A DNA stretch of 64,000 nt. Origin: an uncultured Bacteroidales bacterium (lineage in GTDB: Bacteria; Bacteroidota; Bacteroidia; Bacteroidales; Bacteroidaceae). The position numbers were made by a program, and so were the translations under genes. The notes beneath the pieces were generated by a model. It saw only the letters and a program-made list of their open reading frames with translations. It searched no databases and was not told where the DNA came from. The stretch is taken from contig CADCGD010000009.1 in assembly GCA_902800925.1 (NCBI GenBank), positions 1 through 64,000 of the forward strand, given 5' to 3'. Shown piece after piece: positions 54,789 through 64,000 of the stretch (its first letter is position 1; every line of letters starts with the position of its first letter).

Positions 54789-56141
54789 ATGAAGAAATTA
54801 TTTACGCTACTATTTGTGTTTTTGGCAGCACTGAGTGCCAGCGCAACTGACTACGAGGTTGAGGCTGCAAACATCGCTGCATTTAATGCCAATGAGCCTA
54901 TCGGAAATGGCTTCAATAATATGAATGGCTGGTATCTTGTACCTATCTCTGAGGATGCTATCGTTGCTTATGTACAGCCTACGGAGGTGACGTTTGATTT
55001 CTCTGATCCCAATTTCCGTGAGAATATTGGTGAGAGCTTGACAGACGTAAAGGGAAATATCTACAACGAGACGTTCACTGCTGATGGCGCTACGTTACAA
55101 ATTACATGTGGCTCTGCGACCTCAAAGATTTATGTGGATGCCAACCGCGGTCAGAACTTGGTGACTTATAAAGAGTATACCACATTAACATTTTGCGCCC
55201 CTGAAAGCTATGCCATCACGAAGATAGAATTTACAGCCGCAGGCAATAGCAATATCAATAATTTTTCAGCTTCTTCAGGTATCATTGAAGGCATGATCTG
55301 GACGGGTAATGCTGATGGTGTGCGATTCCAGCAGGGAGGTACGAGCTATCTGGCTAATGCTATCTTAACACTTGCTGCGAAGGATGCTTCGACAGTTGCT
55401 CTTCCTGCCATAGAGTATACGGAGTGTGCTAATATCGCTGCTTTCAATGCGATGGAGGCAGGTGCTTATGCGAAGGTTACCCTGACGGATGCTGAGGTTA
55501 CCGGTCTCTCTGCCGACGGATATTCTACAGTATGGATTCAGGATGCTACGGGTGGCTGTTGGTTACAGTATACCTCACTCAATAGCGTACTGAAGGAGAA
55601 TACCAAGCTCAACGGATTTGTGTATGTCGTAGCACGTCCAAACTCTGGAAATGTGCAGATGAAGGAGGCGGAAGATACTCCGAAGAGTGAGATTAATGTC
55701 ACCGAAATTAGCGAAAACACCATTGTAGAGGGTACGCTGGCAGAGGTGAATGTTGCTGCCAATAAGAATAAGGTGGTGAAGATTAAGGGGGCTACGCTGA
55801 CAATGACAAGTGCTACGGCAGGTACGCTGACACAGGGCGATGCTACTATTGATGTCAATAATGGTGGTGCGACAGCTAATCAGCAGCTCCACAAGATTGA
55901 AAATTGGACAAAGGATACTACGCTGGAGAACATTACCATTGTAGCCATCCTAGTGGGTAAGTCTAATACCGCCAACCAACTGCTGCCCATCTCTATCACA
56001 GAGAATGCTACTGGCATCGAGGCCATTCACAATTCACATTTCACAGTTAAGAATTCGATATACAACTTGCAGGGTATTCGCCTGAACAGTCTGCAGAAGG
56101 GACTGAATATCGTGAACGGCAAGAAGATCGTGATTAAGTAA
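54789..56141 (+). CDS. Secreted protein with a C-terminal sorting-type tail
   Basis: The protein has a signal peptide (MKKLFTLLFVFLAALSASA), a beta-rich N-terminal half (about 25-205) and a second half starting near 212 with an OB-fold-like sequence (AKVTLTDAEVTGLSADGYSTVWIQDATGG split as AKVTLTDAEVTGL and STVWIQDATGG). The start of each half repeats the ANIAAFNA motif. The C-terminus NSIYNLQGIRL then KGLNIVNGKKIVIK is a sorting-type tail like that of the BspA-like protein. Function is unknown. A promoter box TACTTTTG is at 54721-54728. Confidence 0.8.
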   Translation: MKKLFTLLFVFLAALSASATDYEVEAANIAAFNANEPIGNGFNNMNGWYLVPISEDAIVAYVQPTEVTFDFSDPNFRENIGESLTDVKGNIYNETFTADGATLQITCGSATSKIYVDANRGQNLVTYKEYTTLTFCAPESYAITKIEFTAAGNSNINNFSASSGIIEGMIWTGNADGVRFQQGGTSYLANAILTLAAKDASTVALPAIEYTECANIAAFNAMEAGAYAKVTLTDAEVTGLSADGYSTVWIQDATGGCWLQYTSLNSVLKENTKLNGFVYVVARPNSGNVQMKEAEDTPKSEINVTEISENTIVEGTLAEVNVAANKNKVVKIKGATLTMTSATAGTLTQGDATIDVNNGGATANQQLHKIENWTKDTTLENITIVAILVGKSNTANQLLPISITENATGIEAIHNSHFTVKNSIYNLQGIRLNSLQKGLNIVNGKKIVIK

Positions 56142-56159
56142 GCTATAATAGATAAAAGG

Positions 56160-56195
56160 AAGTACCTGAGGCTTAGTGTTTCAGGTACTTTTTTT
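56160..56195. terminator. Terminator between convergent genes
   Basis: AAGTACCTGA (56160-56169) pairs with TCAGGTACTT (56181-56190), followed by a T run to 56195. It closes the plus-strand gene and lies just after the stop of the minus-strand DUF6850 gene. Confidence 0.85.
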
Positions 56196-56200
56196 ATGTC

Positions 56201-57901
56201 TTAGAAATTGTGACCAGCAGCGATGAGGAAGGTGGTGCGGCTGGGGTTATGCAGATTCGATGGAGAACCATCGGGAGTGGTTGCATGACGATAGTCGAAG
56301 GCTGTGCGCACAAAAGTGTTCAGACGAGTGCCTGGGAAGAGGAAGTTGTATTTCAGCTGCAGGCCGAGGCGATACTGCTTGGCTGTCAGGTACTCATAGT
56401 CGCGATAGAGGAAAGCCTCCATCGTGGCAGGTTGAGGCTGTTTGGCGCTGGGCGTCACAAAGGAGCCATCGTGATAGGGGTCGCCAGAACCAGTCTGGTA
56501 ACCACCATTCAGTGTCACGCCGAGGATGCCACCCAGAAGGTCCAGATTACGCGTCAGACTGACTACAACCTCGCTGGTGTTCAGCTGTTGCTGACGATAG
56601 TAGGGATAGAGGTAGGCTGTGATGTCGCGCTGTTGCCAGTGGTAGCCTGCGGTAATGGTCCATGTGGGCAACTCATGACGTATACCCAGGTGCAGGGTGT
56701 AGTCGACGTCGAAGTTGCGCCAGCCTTTCTCGCCACTTTTCGTCGCGTCGTAGTATTCGTAGTAGGTGGCACCATAGTCGTTGGTCAGTCCGCGATAGGT
56801 ATTGATGCGGTTCTCTAGGGTCTCACTTTGGTATTTGACATCGAGAAAGACCCTCGATGCACTGAAACCGTAAGACGCACGCCCTTGAAGCGTCAAGATA
56901 TTGCGATCGTGGTCGGTATAGGTAATGGTGTACTGCGATGGGCGACCATAATAACCCGTTGCATGACTGTAGGAAGCGGCTGCGAAAAGGGAGAGGCCAT
57001 CGTTGGCACGCTGGGAGTGGTGGCCAGGCTGGAACTCCAACTGCAGGCCTACACCATGAGCATCTTCAAAGAGGGGCATCTCGTTGGTCTTGTCTGTATA
57101 GCCATCGTTACCAAACTGCTCGACGATACCCATCATGGCACCATAGTCGATGAGCGACTTATACACCTTGTCGGCCTTTCCGTAGGTGCCAAACTCCACG
57201 CTCTCCGTACGACGATGGTAGGTGTAGTCAAGACCAATGTGGAGTGTGGAATGTTGAATGTTGAATGAGGACAGCACACCTGCTGTGAAGTCGAGGTTCA
57301 TCAGCTTGTTCTTGTGGCGCAGGTCCTTGTATTTGGCGTAGTTGGCAGCGGTGTAGTCGGCCTTCATTCCGATGGCTAAACCATCGAACACAGTATAGCC
57401 GAAGGCGCCTACGAGGTGGTAGGTGTCGCGATGCTTGCGTCCTAGGTTGGTCAGCGAGTCCTCCACGATGTCGAAGGGCAAGCGGTCTTGCATGAACACG
57501 GAGCCCGTCATATCCTTGCCAGACTGGTTGTCGTAGCTGATAGCGCCATAGACGACAGCACGCGGACTGAGGCGATAGTACGACTCGATGACGCCTTGGA
57601 AATCATTCAGCGAGGGTGAACCACTGAAGTTCGTCAACTCTCCATTGGCATGGGCGAACGACACCTCTGCCTCTGCAATATTCTCGCAGTTAAACAGCGT
57701 CAGCGAGGCTGCATTACGCTGGGTGAGCCAGGGCGACGACTGTTGCACGAAACGGTAGTCGCGCAAGAGCAGGGAGTCCTGAGCGTTTAGTGTGTTCTCT
57801 GACCGAGGGTCAGAGTGTGGCGATGCAATGCTGTGGCACAGCAACATACTGAACAGAAGGGCGCTGGCGAACAGGCGGGCGGTTATTCTTTTAGTGAGCA
57901 T
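56201..57901 (-). CDS. DUF6850-type outer-membrane beta-barrel protein
   Basis: A signal peptide (MLTKRITARLFASALLFSMLLCHSIA, split as MLTKRITARLF and ASALLFSMLLCHSIA) is followed by a long barrel of alternating strands, ending in SRTTFLIAAGHNF with terminal Phe. The SLLLRDYRFVQQSSPWL and GELTNFSGSPSLNDFQG regions are typical of DUF6850 proteins found beside TonB receptors and DUF4876 lipoproteins. It overlaps the DUF4876 gene by 19 bases, so it is the third gene of the operon. Confidence 0.8.
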   Translation of the reverse strand: MLTKRITARLFASALLFSMLLCHSIASPHSDPRSENTLNAQDSLLLRDYRFVQQSSPWLTQRNAASLTLFNCENIAEAEVSFAHANGELTNFSGSPSLNDFQGVIESYYRLSPRAVVYGAISYDNQSGKDMTGSVFMQDRLPFDIVEDSLTNLGRKHRDTYHLVGAFGYTVFDGLAIGMKADYTAANYAKYKDLRHKNKLMNLDFTAGVLSSFNIQHSTLHIGLDYTYHRRTESVEFGTYGKADKVYKSLIDYGAMMGIVEQFGNDGYTDKTNEMPLFEDAHGVGLQLEFQPGHHSQRANDGLSLFAAASYSHATGYYGRPSQYTITYTDHDRNILTLQGRASYGFSASRVFLDVKYQSETLENRINTYRGLTNDYGATYYEYYDATKSGEKGWRNFDVDYTLHLGIRHELPTWTITAGYHWQQRDITAYLYPYYRQQQLNTSEVVVSLTRNLDLLGGILGVTLNGGYQTGSGDPYHDGSFVTPSAKQPQPATMEAFLYRDYEYLTAKQYRLGLQLKYNFLFPGTRLNTFVRTAFDYRHATTPDGSPSNLHNPSRTTFLIAAGHNF

Positions 57902-59220
57902 AGCTGGCGTTCGTGGAAATCGTTGGTGGCATTGTTGGTGTTCTGATAGATGATATGTGCACCCTGCTGGATGCTGGCCTCTGCATCGATGCCGCTGGGG
58001 TCGGTGCTGTCGTCAACGCCCAAGGTGTAGTCGTAGACGAGCTTGCCCTCGTTCTCTAACAGTTGTTCTGTAGCCTGTTTGTCAACGTTGCGATAAATGG
58101 AGTGCCCCTTCTTGTTGGTCATCCAGACGTAGCCTGCATCGATATCGGCTGTGAGGCGCTTCACGCATTGTGTGGCGTACTCGCTGGAGAAAACTTCGAT
58201 GGCATCGATAATCCAGTTGTTGGGTACCTTGATGCAACGTTTGGCAATACTGGTGCCTCCACCATCATACCAGAAATTGTCCGTATTCTGTGCAAAGTCG
58301 GCAGGGGTTACGCCCTTCGTCTGAAACAGCACTATGGAGGGTGACGAGTTGCTCAGCGGCCAGGCATTACCCAGTCCATAGACTGCTGCTTTTAGATAGT
58401 GCGACGTGGGGATAAGCTCCGATGGTGTGGGACAGTAGCGCTGGTTGCTGTAACCACTCTCTGGGTCGAACATGCAGTAGTAGTTTGCGTTGGCATAGTT
58501 GACAGACTGAGTGATAGTCTGCGTATTGTCGATAGCACCATGAATGTTGACGACAATCTGAGAGAAAGGCTCGATGGTCAGCGTCGAGGGAAAGTACCAG
58601 ATGCCATTCCATAGGGGTGTGAACCCTTCGCCTTCGTAGTTCAGACGACCATCAGCCAGATAGTTATTGTTGTTGGCCTGGGCATTGGCTGGTGCCGACA
58701 TACCAAAGCAGAGGTTGTCGTAGGACGCAGGCTCTGCACTGTTGTTATAAAGGATGACGCACTTGTCGTATTGGAAAGCGGTAACACCATCGTCAGACAT
58801 ACACCCTCCGCAGTAGAGTTCTTTGATGACCAATCGACTGATGGTGGCGCGCTTCATAGGAATGGTGGCTGTAATGGGACTGCCTGCAAGAACGGTAATC
58901 TGTCCTGATGTGCCGTTATAGCTGTAGTACTCGTTGCCAGTAGTGTTGCGCGTCTGTGAGGTCAGGGCTTCGTAGAGTCCTGGTGTCACAGTAAACGTGG
59001 CAATGCCCTGGGCGTTGGTCTGCTCAATGAACACGCTGCCTGTATTGATGTTGCGCAGCTGGACGTCGAGACCAGACAGGTCGTCGTTGAGGCCTGTCAG
59101 CTGGACCTTCACCTCGTTGGTGTCAATGGAGGGGGCGTCTTGGTCGGAGCAGGCAGTGAGGCATATTGCTATGACATAGCAACAAACGAGGCATATGATG
59201 GTGCGGAATATTTTCTTCAT
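57883..59220 (-). CDS. DUF4876-type surface lipoprotein
   Basis: The lipobox ends at Cys24 (ICLTACSDQDAPS). After an early carboxypeptidase-regulatory-like segment (VQLTGLNDDLSGLDVQLRN, about 35-115) comes a DUF4876 region with RLVIKELYCGGC, LYNNSAEPASYDNLCFG and KAAVYGLGNAWPLSNSSPSIVLF split across LKAAVYGLG and SSPSIVLF. These lipoproteins accompany a TonB-dependent receptor, probably as its substrate-binding partner. The start overlaps the receptor stop by 4 bases. A small palindrome (59166-59182) lies in the signal-peptide coding region. Confidence 0.82.
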   Translation of the reverse strand: MKKIFRTIICLVCCYVIAICLTACSDQDAPSIDTNEVKVQLTGLNDDLSGLDVQLRNINTGSVFIEQTNAQGIATFTVTPGLYEALTSQTRNTTGNEYYSYNGTSGQITVLAGSPITATIPMKRATISRLVIKELYCGGCMSDDGVTAFQYDKCVILYNNSAEPASYDNLCFGMSAPANAQANNNNYLADGRLNYEGEGFTPLWNGIWYFPSTLTIEPFSQIVVNIHGAIDNTQTITQSVNYANANYYCMFDPESGYSNQRYCPTPSELIPTSHYLKAAVYGLGNAWPLSNSSPSIVLFQTKGVTPADFAQNTDNFWYDGGGTSIAKRCIKVPNNWIIDAIEVFSSEYATQCVKRLTADIDAGYVWMTNKKGHSIYRNVDKQATEQLLENEGKLVYDYTLGVDDSTDPSGIDAEASIQQGAHIIYQNTNNATNDFHERQLCSLKE

Positions 59221-62093
59221 AGCTTGAGTCTGAGGGATAGTCCGTAGTAGTAGCTGGGAATATAACTGCTGGAGAAGAGCGACGTGTCGAGATCGGTCTG
59301 CGAGGAGTGAACAGTCTTCATGTTGTTGAAGAAGTTGTTGGCATAGAACGAGATAGACACATGGTCGCCAATCTCCTTGGTTACGCTGAGATTAGCAGAA
59401 TAGTAGGCGCTGATGCGATTGGCATTCATCACATATGCCGTATTGGGGTGTACCACGAGGTTCTGCAGGTCGTTATACAGTGTGGCATCGTTGTCCTTTG
59501 CCCACAGGAACTTCTCTGCGAAGGGTATCATCGTGTTGGGATCGTCCCATGTGGTGTAGTATTCTGGATAAACATCGCCCTCGAAGTTGCTGAGGCTCTT
59601 GCGATAGCTGTAGAGCGTACTCTCGATGCGCAGGGCCATGATGAGACGAATCTTGGGAATGTGCGTAGTGATGGTGGTGTTGAGGTTGAGGGTCTTCGAG
59701 ATGGCACCGTTGGCAATGGATGTCTGTGCGGATGAAGTACCGTTAGTGCCACGATACCAGCCAATATACTGATAGGGTTCGCCAGTGCCTGTCATCTTGG
59801 TATTGCTGTTGTGCATGCTGGCAAAGAGGGTCTCGTCTTCGCTCTTGTAATAATAGTAGTTGCCATCGAAACGCAGACTGGTGTTCAGTGCCTTGAACTG
59901 TTTGAAGTCAATCATCCACTCCAGTCCGTAGCGATCCAGGGGAGAGGCATTGACGTAGCGGGTGTTGCTCTGGTAGAAGCGTCGCTCATTGTTGGGAACG
60001 ATGGCAGTAGAACCGTCAGCTGAACGGACGGTCACTGTACCTGTGGTGGGGTTGATGGCGTAGGTGCGTCCATCGGTAGGTATCGTCAGACCCTCTAAGG
60101 CAGAAACGGGAGTATAATAGTAGCTGAATGGGGTGTACTCCGTCGTGGCCATATAGGGGTTGTAGGTACGATGGTGGAAGGCAGACAGCGATACACGCGT
60201 ACCTTTTATATTCATCTCGATGCCGATGTCTGTCTGATTGGTGTATTGCCACTTCAGGTCAGGGTTGTAGAGCGCTTTCGAGGGTCGTGTGTACCAGGCG
60301 CTGACGGTGGTGTTGTCGGCAGTGGATGGTGAACGGAACACTTCGATGTCGTAGTACGATGGGCTGGGGTAGAGCACCTGGAAGGAGGGCAACTTGACGC
60401 TTTTTCCCCATCCGGCATGCAATACCAGGTCGCTGACCACACGCTTGCGACGATTCTTCCAGAACGTATAGCGACCATTGAAACGTGGCGACAGGGAACT
60501 GACAGTTCCATACTCCGACCCGTTGATGATGGTGATGTCGTCGCGCAGTCCGGCAGTAATCTCCAGCGTCGACAACTTCGATGTGGAAATGCTGACCTTC
60601 TCCTCTGCATAGAGGGCGATATTGTTCAAGGCTGGCAGGTTATCGTAGCGATACTCGCGCCAACTGGGTGCATAGCGCAGGTCTTCGTAGTAGGTACCTC
60701 GTCCATTGTTGCGACTATCTTTATATTCTGCTCCTAGCATCAGGCGATTCATCACCTTGCTGAAACGACGTGTCCAGTCGGCTTTCAGTCGCAGCGAGGT
60801 GTTGACTGGTTTGGAATCATGGTATTGCTTAACGTGCCAGTAACCTGTAGGACCAAGAATGATGGGTGCATCGGGATTGCTGTCGTAGTCAGTAGCCATG
60901 AAGTAACCTTCTTCCGTTGCGTGGAGGTTAGCCAATGTGGTAGCGCTATTGGTGTGGGTATAGTCCTCGCTATAGCGATCAGCTGTCGAAAAGGAACCAC
61001 GCAGCGAGAGATTGGTAATCCACTTTTTGTTCAGCAACCAGTTCAGTTCGAAGTGTGCACGCAAGTTGTTGTCGCGTGACTTGCTGTAGTCATCGAGCTC
61101 GTTGTCTGGGTCTGACTCGGCGTTATAGCCTCCGATATTGCCTGTCAGGCCCACATTCAGCGTCAAAGGTGTTGTCTCGCGCATAAAAATGTTCATGTAG
61201 TGCAGCGACAGGATGTTGCGCTGGTAGGCAGTGTGGGGCGAGGCAGCATTGCTGAAGGAACGGGCGTGCTCAAGGGAAACATTCAATACGCCATCGTGGC
61301 CACCCAAATCGAAACCTTTGTTCAAAGCTATCTGTTGGGTGTGCTGATTGAGTTTCCCCTCTACGATGAAAGGCGACTTACCCTTGCGGGTGTTCACCTT
61401 GACGACACCATTCGACAAGTCGCCATACTCCACAGAAGGAATGCCTGTGACAACCTCTATGGACTCGATGTTCGACGAACTGATGGTTCGTGTGCTGGCT
61501 CCTGCTGTCTCACCTGCTGCAGCATTGTTGTCGAGTCGCATGCCATCCACCTCAATAGCTGTACCAAACGAAGCGTTGCCTTTCTCCTGACTACCACTGC
61601 GAAGGGCCATGCGGTTGTCGCTCATCAGCGTGGCATTGACAGTCTTACCACCAGGCAGCAGGGTGGCAATATCGCTCACGTTCAATAGCTGTTGTTGGTC
61701 GAGGGCTGCTCTGTCGATAGTATAGCTAGTGGTACTCTCGTTATCCTTGCGCTTGGCAGTTACAGTGACTTCGTCCAGCTTCAGATTTTCTTGCTTCAAG
61801 TTGATGCGCAGACGAGGAATGTCCTTGTTGATGTCAAGGGCAATCTGGCGAGTGGCATAGCCCAGACACTGGATGGTCAGCACCACCTTTCCTGCAGGAA
61901 TGTTCTTGATGCGGAAAGTACCATCAGCACCAGTGATAGCCCATAGTCCGTTCTCCTTCATCAGGATGGAGGCAAACTCTATCGGCTTCTGCGTCTCTTC
62001 GTCAGCGACACGTCCTGCAATGGTGATTTGCTGGGCCTGTGCTGTCAGCAGTTGGCAGAATATGGTGATGAAAAAGAGTAGTCGTTTATACAT
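59217..62093 (-). CDS. TonB-dependent outer-membrane receptor
   Basis: The 958-residue receptor has a signal peptide (to about AQAQQ), an N-terminal carboxypeptidase-like domain (ITIAGRVADEETQKPIEFAS, about 22-105), a plug (about 130-235: VNATLMSDNRMALRSGSQEK, SNIESIEVVTGIPSVEYGDL) and a barrel ending in YYYGLSLRLKL. It imports a ligand through the outer membrane with TonB energy. It leads a three-gene operon with a DUF4876 lipoprotein and a DUF6850 barrel, a recurring set in Bacteroidota. The substrate is unknown. Confidence 0.92.
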   Translation of the reverse strand: MYKRLLFFITIFCQLLTAQAQQITIAGRVADEETQKPIEFASILMKENGLWAITGADGTFRIKNIPAGKVVLTIQCLGYATRQIALDINKDIPRLRINLKQENLKLDEVTVTAKRKDNESTTSYTIDRAALDQQQLLNVSDIATLLPGGKTVNATLMSDNRMALRSGSQEKGNASFGTAIEVDGMRLDNNAAAGETAGASTRTISSSNIESIEVVTGIPSVEYGDLSNGVVKVNTRKGKSPFIVEGKLNQHTQQIALNKGFDLGGHDGVLNVSLEHARSFSNAASPHTAYQRNILSLHYMNIFMRETTPLTLNVGLTGNIGGYNAESDPDNELDDYSKSRDNNLRAHFELNWLLNKKWITNLSLRGSFSTADRYSEDYTHTNSATTLANLHATEEGYFMATDYDSNPDAPIILGPTGYWHVKQYHDSKPVNTSLRLKADWTRRFSKVMNRLMLGAEYKDSRNNGRGTYYEDLRYAPSWREYRYDNLPALNNIALYAEEKVSISTSKLSTLEITAGLRDDITIINGSEYGTVSSLSPRFNGRYTFWKNRRKRVVSDLVLHAGWGKSVKLPSFQVLYPSPSYYDIEVFRSPSTADNTTVSAWYTRPSKALYNPDLKWQYTNQTDIGIEMNIKGTRVSLSAFHHRTYNPYMATTEYTPFSYYYTPVSALEGLTIPTDGRTYAINPTTGTVTVRSADGSTAIVPNNERRFYQSNTRYVNASPLDRYGLEWMIDFKQFKALNTSLRFDGNYYYYKSEDETLFASMHNSNTKMTGTGEPYQYIGWYRGTNGTSSAQTSIANGAISKTLNLNTTITTHIPKIRLIMALRIESTLYSYRKSLSNFEGDVYPEYYTTWDDPNTMIPFAEKFLWAKDNDATLYNDLQNLVVHPNTAYVMNANRISAYYSANLSVTKEIGDHVSISFYANNFFNNMKTVHSSQTDLDTSLFSSSYIPSYYYGLSLRLKL

Positions 62094-62110
62094 ATTATAT
62101 TATTATGCTG

Positions 62111-62158
62111 CAAAAGTACGAAGATTTTGTCGATTTCGCAATACCTATAAGTAGGTAT
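62111..62158 (-). promoter_or_regulatory. Promoter and candidate operator of the TonB operon
   Basis: The minus-strand -7 box TACTTTTG is at 62111-62118 and a TTG (-33) at 62139-62141. A palindrome ATACCTA-TAAG-TAGGTAT occupies 62141-62158 and touches the -33 element. A regulator bound here would affect the operon, and possibly the divergent M16 gene. Confidence 0.7.
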
Positions 62159-62222
62159 GTTTGTAAATTTTTCTTAATTCTTGTTGCTTATGTCAATGGT
62201 ATTTCGTAACTTTGCCCCGAAA

Positions 62223-64000
62223 ATGAAAGAAAGAATGAGAAAAACAGCTTCAACAATGCTCTTGTTGATGGTTGCTGTGTTGCTTTCAGCACAGCCGCTG
62301 TCACAAGACCCTACTATCAAAACTGGTAAACTGAAAAACGGCTTGACCTACTATCTGCGACATAATGCTAAAGAGGCAGGACTGGCCGATTTCTATATTG
62401 CCCAGAAGGTTGGCTCTATACAGGAAGAACCTCGTCAGCGTGGCTTGGCACACTTCTTGGAACATATGGCTTTCAATGGTACCAAGCACTTCCCAGGAAA
62501 GGGCAAGCAGTTGGGTATTGTTCCCTGGTGCGAGACCATTGGTGTGAAGTTTGGCGCTAACCTCAACGCTTATACTAGCGTAGAACAGACGGTGTATAAT
62601 ATCTCTGCTGTTCCCTTGAAGCGTGAGGGCATCCTCGACTCTTGTCTGCTGATTTTGAATGACTGGAGCCACTACTTGCTGCTGGAAGATGCTGAGATTG
62701 ACAAGGAGCGTGGTGTTATCCATGAAGAGTGGCGTACGCGCCGTGCAGGACGAGCTGTGCAACGTCTGATGGAGCAGGCAATGCCAAAGGTTTATAAGGG
62801 TACGAAGTATGAGGACTGCATGCCTATTGGTTCGATGGATATCGTCGACAACTTCCCCTATCAGGACTTGCGCGACTACTATCATAAATGGTATCGTCCA
62901 GACCTGCAGGCTATCATCGTGGTGGGTGACATCGATGTCAACAAGGTGGAGAAGAAGATTCAGAAGCTGTTCTCCAAGATTCCTATGCCGAAGAATCCTG
63001 CCAAGCGTGAGTACTATCCTGTAGATGATAACGACAAGATGATTGTCGATATCGAGAAAGATGTGGAACAGCCCATCGTGCTGTGTCATCTTTATCAGAA
63101 ACGTGATGCGACGCCAGATAATGAGAAGAACGACGAGAAATATCTGCGTGGTGACTATATCGACAACCTGATAGGTACGATGATGAACGATCGTCTGGCA
63201 GAATTGCGCCAGCAGGCAAATCCTCCCTATCAGAGTGCTACTGGTCGTGCGTCGACGTTCTTCCTCAGCCGTATGAAGGAGTCGTTTTCCTTGTCTGTCA
63301 GCTGTCAAGAGAACAATATTCTGGGTGGTCTTATTGCTGCCGTTGGTGTCGCTGAGCGTGCTCGTCAGCATGGCTTTACTGCCTCAGAGTTGCAGCGTGC
63401 CAAGAGTCTGAAACTGAACCACGATGAACGAAAGTATCGTGAGCGTGACGATCGTCGTAACTCTAAATTTGTGACAGCCTGCATCCAGCATTTCCTGAAT
63501 GGTGAACCACTCATCTCTATTGATGACCAACTGGAACTGACACGTCGCTTCGATCGTGAGGTGACGTTGGAGGAGGTGAACAATGCCGTTCGCGAGTTGG
63601 TGACTGACAAGAACCAGGTGGCTATCATGTATGCTCCTGACAAGGAAGGGCTGGTGCTGCCTACAGAACAGCAGATAGAAAGCGTTATTCTGGCTGCCCA
63701 GCAGTTGTCGTATGCTCCTTATCCTGAGCAAGAGGTTGCCGAGCACCTTATTAGCGAATTGCCACAGCCGGGTAGCATCGTTAGCGAGAAGGCTTTCAAG
63801 CATGGCTTCGCTGAGTGGACGCTGTCGAATGGTATGAAGGTATATGTCAAGAAGACAGATTTTGCTGCTGATGCGGTTTCTATGCGTATGCAGGCTGAGG
63901 GTGGAGCCTCTGTCTTTGACGACGCGGATATTCCAAACTTTAACCTGATGAATAGCTCCATTACTGATGCTGGCGTGGCACAATTTGATGCTACGACGCT
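62223..64000 (+). CDS. M16-family zinc metalloprotease (partial, runs off the right edge)
   Basis: A promoter box TAACTTTG (62207-62214) precedes ATG at 62223; a second in-frame ATG at 62235 is also possible. After a signal peptide (MLLLMVAVLLSAQP) comes KTGKLKNGLTYYLRHN and the inverted zinc motif HFLEH, with the distal glutamate in ERGVIHEEWR. The reading frame stays open to the window end (about 590 residues seen), through the first M16 repeat and into a second (EWTLSNGMKVYVKKTDF). Such periplasmic proteases degrade peptides. Only the 5' part is visible. Confidence 0.92.
   Translation, partial: MKERMRKTASTMLLLMVAVLLSAQPLSQDPTIKTGKLKNGLTYYLRHNAKEAGLADFYIAQKVGSIQEEPRQRGLAHFLEHMAFNGTKHFPGKGKQLGIVPWCETIGVKFGANLNAYTSVEQTVYNISAVPLKREGILDSCLLILNDWSHYLLLEDAEIDKERGVIHEEWRTRRAGRAVQRLMEQAMPKVYKGTKYEDCMPIGSMDIVDNFPYQDLRDYYHKWYRPDLQAIIVVGDIDVNKVEKKIQKLFSKIPMPKNPAKREYYPVDDNDKMIVDIEKDVEQPIVLCHLYQKRDATPDNEKNDEKYLRGDYIDNLIGTMMNDRLAELRQQANPPYQSATGRASTFFLSRMKESFSLSVSCQENNILGGLIAAVGVAERARQHGFTASELQRAKSLKLNHDERKYRERDDRRNSKFVTACIQHFLNGEPLISIDDQLELTRRFDREVTLEEVNNAVRELVTDKNQVAIMYAPDKEGLVLPTEQQIESVILAAQQLSYAPYPEQEVAEHLISELPQPGSIVSEKAFKHGFAEWTLSNGMKVYVKKTDFAADAVSMRMQAEGGASVFDDADIPNFNLMNSSITDAGVAQFDATT

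Overview
The window is a chromosomal segment of a Bacteroidota (Bacteroidales) bacterium, most likely Prevotella or a close relative. This rests on four things. Nearly every gene start is preceded by the Bacteroidota promoter -7 box TAnnTTTG, with no Shine-Dalgarno sequence. Lipoproteins carry acidic residues just after the lipobox cysteine. Several secreted proteins end in a KGxxIVNGxKxxxK tail. The gene neighbourhoods are also typical of the group: tig-clpP-clpX-recQ, guaB-PPIase-surA-ostA-mutL, and TonB receptor-DUF4876-DUF6850. No replicon, phage integrase, rRNA operon or CRISPR array was seen.

Layout. 1-3000: a decayed left edge, then two odd lipoproteins. One is a complete phosphoglycerate mutase with a lipoprotein leader; the other looks like a fusion to a cyclohexadienyl-dehydratase-like binding domain. 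3031-10320: a type I restriction-modification locus (hsdM-hsdS-hsdR, minus strand) with an antitoxin/PIN-toxin pair inserted on the opposite strand. A shared palindrome motif lies near both ends, and a long, highly paired untranslated leader precedes hsdM. 10527-11079: a broken DUF4143-type ATPase with 22-bp-spaced repeats upstream. 11239-19385: envelope lipid transport (mlaF, mlaE, lptB), then tig, clpP, clpX, recQ. 19494-24663: a beta-propeller/membrane/AraC regulator, a BspA-like leucine-rich-repeat surface protein and a 50-residue ORF. 24791-38032: guaB, periplasmic folding factors, an OstA-like protein, mutL, an OmpA-family protein, a lipoprotein and a YjbH-like pair. 38050-44538: paaK and its ACT partner, tRNA-Val, purB, an rluB with a long RGG-like tail, asnS. 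44666-48878: a three-gene envelope cluster of unknown role.

48946-53594 (minus strand) is a transposase-like/RAYT HUH nuclease with a Rossmann-like C-terminus. It lies downstream of a cvfB gene that appears to have lost one domain, lolD and a cation:proton antiporter. Four 12-bp repeats with an exact 21-bp period lie between the RAYT gene and cvfB. 53705-54672 is an asd gene broken by a small frameshifting deletion. 54789-62093 holds a secreted protein and a three-gene TonB-dependent uptake operon with a palindrome at its promoter. The window ends inside an M16 zinc protease.

The candidates for something undescribed are the RAYT-Rossmann fusion with its 21-bp iterons, the propeller/AraC one-component receptor, the lipoprotein-tagged phosphoglycerate mutase, the structured hsd leader and the 7-bp repeat inside an OstA-like signal peptide. 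Comparisons with other genomes come from family knowledge; no search was run.
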